The position numbers and the translations under genes were made by a program. A DNA stretch of 5,993 nucleotides, from contig JAJKJG010000391.1 of NCBI GenBank assembly GCA_021154065.1, forward strand, positions 1 to 5,993, read 5' to 3'. The stretch is from Methylobacterium sp. Lineage in GTDB: Bacteria; Pseudomonadota; Alphaproteobacteria; Rhizobiales; Beijerinckiaceae. Positions 4,540 through 5,993 of the stretch are shown piece by piece (position 1 is the first letter of the stretch; the number at the start of each line of letters is the position of its first letter). Under the pieces are notes generated by a model. The model worked only from the letters and a program-made list of their open reading frames with translations, searched no databases and was not told where the DNA came from.

Positions 4540-5830
4540 GGTTGACGTCCTTGCCGGGGTAGTTCTCGCCCTTGCCGGTCGTGTGGCAGCTGAAGCAGCT
4601 CGTGCCGAGGCCCTGCGCGTAGGTCTCGAGCACCGAGTTCGCGAGGTCGACCGAGCCGACGCCGCTGGGCTGCAGGTTGTCGAAGTTGGGCGCGAGCGTG
4701 TTCGGCAGCATCCACAGCGAGCCGATGAGGTTGTAGTTCGAGAACACCTGGTCGATCTTCTTGACCGATCCGCCGCCGATCATCTGCCGGAAGAGCTTGT
4801 TGGTGGAATCGATATCGGCCACCCGGTCCGGCGTCGCATTGCCGAAGGCGAACTGGCGGAAGACGTTGGTGATCGGCGCGATCACCTGGCTTGCCTGGTC
4901 GACGGTGAAGGTCGTCGCCTCCTGGTTGCTCTGCGCGGCCGTGGTCCCGGCCTTGTAGAAGGTGAAGTTTCGCGGGCTCACCGGCGTGTCGGATGTCGGC
5001 GCCACGAGCGGCGGCAGGTCCGGGGCGTTCTCGACCTGCTCGAAGGTCCCCCAGATGAACTCCGGGTGGTCCTGGACGACGCCGACGACGTGAACGCCGA
5101 CGAGCGCCACCGTAGCGGTCGCGGTGTCGCCGCTCTTCTCGATGCCGCCCATGCCGTTGCTCTTGAGGAGGTCGATCGTCGCGCTCGTGGTGTAGGCCTT
5201 CACCGCGATCTCGTTCGGCTGGACGATGCGCCACGCCGACTTGAACACCGTCGCGCCGACCGGATAGGTCGTCGTCGGCGACGCCTTCTCGTAGTTCGTC
5301 GGGCCGTAATACTCCTGCGTCGTCGCGAAGTAGCTCGGGTCCATATGGATCGCGTAGTAGACGGCGCGGCCGTTCTGGTCGATGAGCGGGCCGCCGAAGG
5401 CCTGGTTGATGCTTTCCATCGAATGCGGCTTCGGCGCGCGCGGGGCGAGCCTCAGCGTCCGCGGCGCCGGAGCCGCCGCGGCGGCGCTCGCGGCGCCGTC
5501 GACGACGAGCTCGTCCGGCGTCGGCAGGCTGAGGAAGCGCGGGCGGCCGGTCTCGTCGTTCTGCATCCAGCTCACGAACGCGGTCCACGACCAGACCTGG
5601 AAATCGCAGTCGTTCGGCTTCGGCGGCCCGGGGATGCTGCCGCCGGGGAAGACCGGGGCGAGGTCGGTCGACTCCCACCAGCCCGGGAAGACGTTGCAGG
5701 CTCTCGCCGTACCGGTCGGCTGAGCGGCGGAAGGTTGCGCCGCCGGCGGGCTTGTCTGGGCGGCGAGCTCGGCATCGAGGCCGAGGCAGAGGAACGCGGC
5801 GGTGGCGACACAAAGCTTGGCGCAGCTCAT
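4478..5830 (-). CDS. Exported mono-haem c-type protein of unknown function (CFSCH)
   Basis: The protein has 450 residues. Residues 1 to about 24 are a signal peptide (MSCAKLCVATAAFLCLGL..., Ala-rich cleavage region before Q25), followed by a Pro/Ala/Gln linker. The body has an aromatic N-terminal segment with two Cys (C45, C75; FPGWWES and CDFQVWSWTAFVSW), possibly a disulphide, and an Ala/Pro linker near 112-133. A central domain (about 137-330) includes VYYAIHMD and HPEFIWGTFEQVE. The C-terminal part has NYNLIGSLWMLPNTLAPNF (365-383) and then one covalent haem site, C412-F-S-C415-H416, 34 residues from the end. Haem would be attached in the periplasm by the Ccm system. Candidate distal ligands are H433 or a Met, none certain. 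ATG 5830 is preceded by GAGGG 7 bases away; the in-frame TTG at 5914 would bury the signal peptide. I know no function for this family. Confidence 0.85.
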   Translation of the reverse strand: MSCAKLCVATAAFLCLGLDAELAAQTSPPAAQPSAAQPTGTARACNVFPGWWESTDLAPVFPGGSIPGPPKPNDCDFQVWSWTAFVSWMQNDETGRPRFLSLPTPDELVVDGAASAAAAAPAPRTLRLAPRAPKPHSMESINQAFGGPLIDQNGRAVYYAIHMDPSYFATTQEYYGPTNYEKASPTTTYPVGATVFKSAWRIVQPNEIAVKAYTTSATIDLLKSNGMGGIEKSGDTATATVALVGVHVVGVVQDHPEFIWGTFEQVENAPDLPPLVAPTSDTPVSPRNFTFYKAGTTAAQSNQEATTFTVDQASQVIAPITNVFRQFAFGNATPDRVADIDSTNKLFRQMIGGGSVKKIDQVFSNYNLIGSLWMLPNTLAPNFDNLQPSGVGSVDLANSVLETYAQGLGTSCFSCHTTGKGENYPGKDVNLSHTLLGGLAGTNSLRRRAR

Positions 5831-5993
5831 GATTTGGCCCTCGCGAAAGGTGATGGCGAAAAACCGCCGACCCAAAAGCGGTGAACCGGCCTTGCAACAC
5901 GACGGTGACCGCAACCTGATCGCCGCGATTGTTCGAAACGGCGATGCAACTGGAAGGCTAGCACATCCTATTTCGGGTCGGCATGCAAATTCA
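5831..5993. other. Upstream region of the haem-protein gene
   Basis: This is 163 bases of leader and promoter DNA on the minus strand. I see no strong -35/-10 pair. A short dyad, ATCGC-C-GCGAT (5919-5929), and a weak hairpin, ACCGC/GCGGT (5863-5867 with 5878-5882), are present but too short to mean much. The Shine-Dalgarno GAGGG (plus positions 5838-5842) is the only firm signal. No other gene is visible before the window ends. Confidence 0.45.

Noticed and set aside
4346..5884. A 512-codon plus-strand frame opposite the haem-protein gene
   Set aside because: It is Arg-rich with no domain or signal peptide, starts inside the end of another gene, and crosses the terminator. The minus strand has a signal peptide, CFSCH and a ribosome binding site.
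4413..5900. A 495-codon minus-strand frame overlapping the haem-protein gene in another phase
   Set aside because: It is an out-of-phase shadow rich in Arg and Pro. The phase with a signal peptide and haem motif is the real one.
5831..5914. A longer start (TTG 5914) for the haem protein
   Set aside because: It would add 28 residues before a clear signal peptide. ATG 5830 has GAGGG at a suitable distance.
1..5993. A CRISPR array, tRNA/rRNA, transposase or phage defence system
   Set aside because: I found no regularly spaced short repeats, no tRNA-like or rRNA-like segment, and no transposase, nuclease or other defence motif in any plausible frame.

Overview
The window is GC-rich chromosomal-type DNA. 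It probably comes from an alphaproteobacterium of the order Hyphomicrobiales (Rhizobiales), the group of Bradyrhizobium, Methylobacterium and relatives. Three things point there: strong G/C preference at third codon positions, a TTGACG-type -35 element, and at 131-232 a double-hairpin intergenic repeat whose core (AGCATGATC ... GATCATGCT) I recognise as abundant in that order. The genus cannot be fixed from sequence alone.

Layout, left to right. The first 15 bases look like the 5' end of a leftward gene that runs off the window, with a ribosome binding site and a candidate promoter behind it. The double-hairpin repeat follows. Next is a small rightward gene (268-549) for an exported PsiF-repeat protein. 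It converges, with only 6 bases between stops, on a leftward gene (556-1332) for an exported orphan periplasmic binding protein of the molybdate-binding (ModA-like) superfamily. A 312-base gap (1333-1644) separates this from the large rightward gene and contains two dyads: a perfect 8-bp inverted repeat at 1496-1521 and a longer hairpin at 1578-1622, just before the ribosome binding site.

The main gene, 1645-4539, encodes a large acidic protein. It has an N-terminal domain of about 230 residues, then five DUF11-like beta-sandwich repeats rich in EF-hand-like calcium loops (DxDxNGxxDxGE). There is no N-terminal signal peptide. Homology-like sequence stops near residue 905. The open frame then runs on as an Arg-rich tail through a strong terminator hairpin (4427-4450) and into the 3' end of the opposing gene, so the C-terminus is probably frameshifted or degraded. 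The opposing leftward gene (4478-5830) encodes an exported protein of unknown function with a single c-type haem motif (CFSCH) close to its C-terminus.

All complete products look exported or surface-directed: two small or medium periplasmic proteins, one probable calcium-dependent surface or secreted repeat protein, and one haem-binding periplasmic protein. No operon joins them, since orientation alternates gene by gene. I see no evidence for a defence system, CRISPR array, transposase or RNA gene. The best leads are the broken C-terminus of the repeat protein, its hairpin-bearing leader, and the uncharacterised mono-haem protein.
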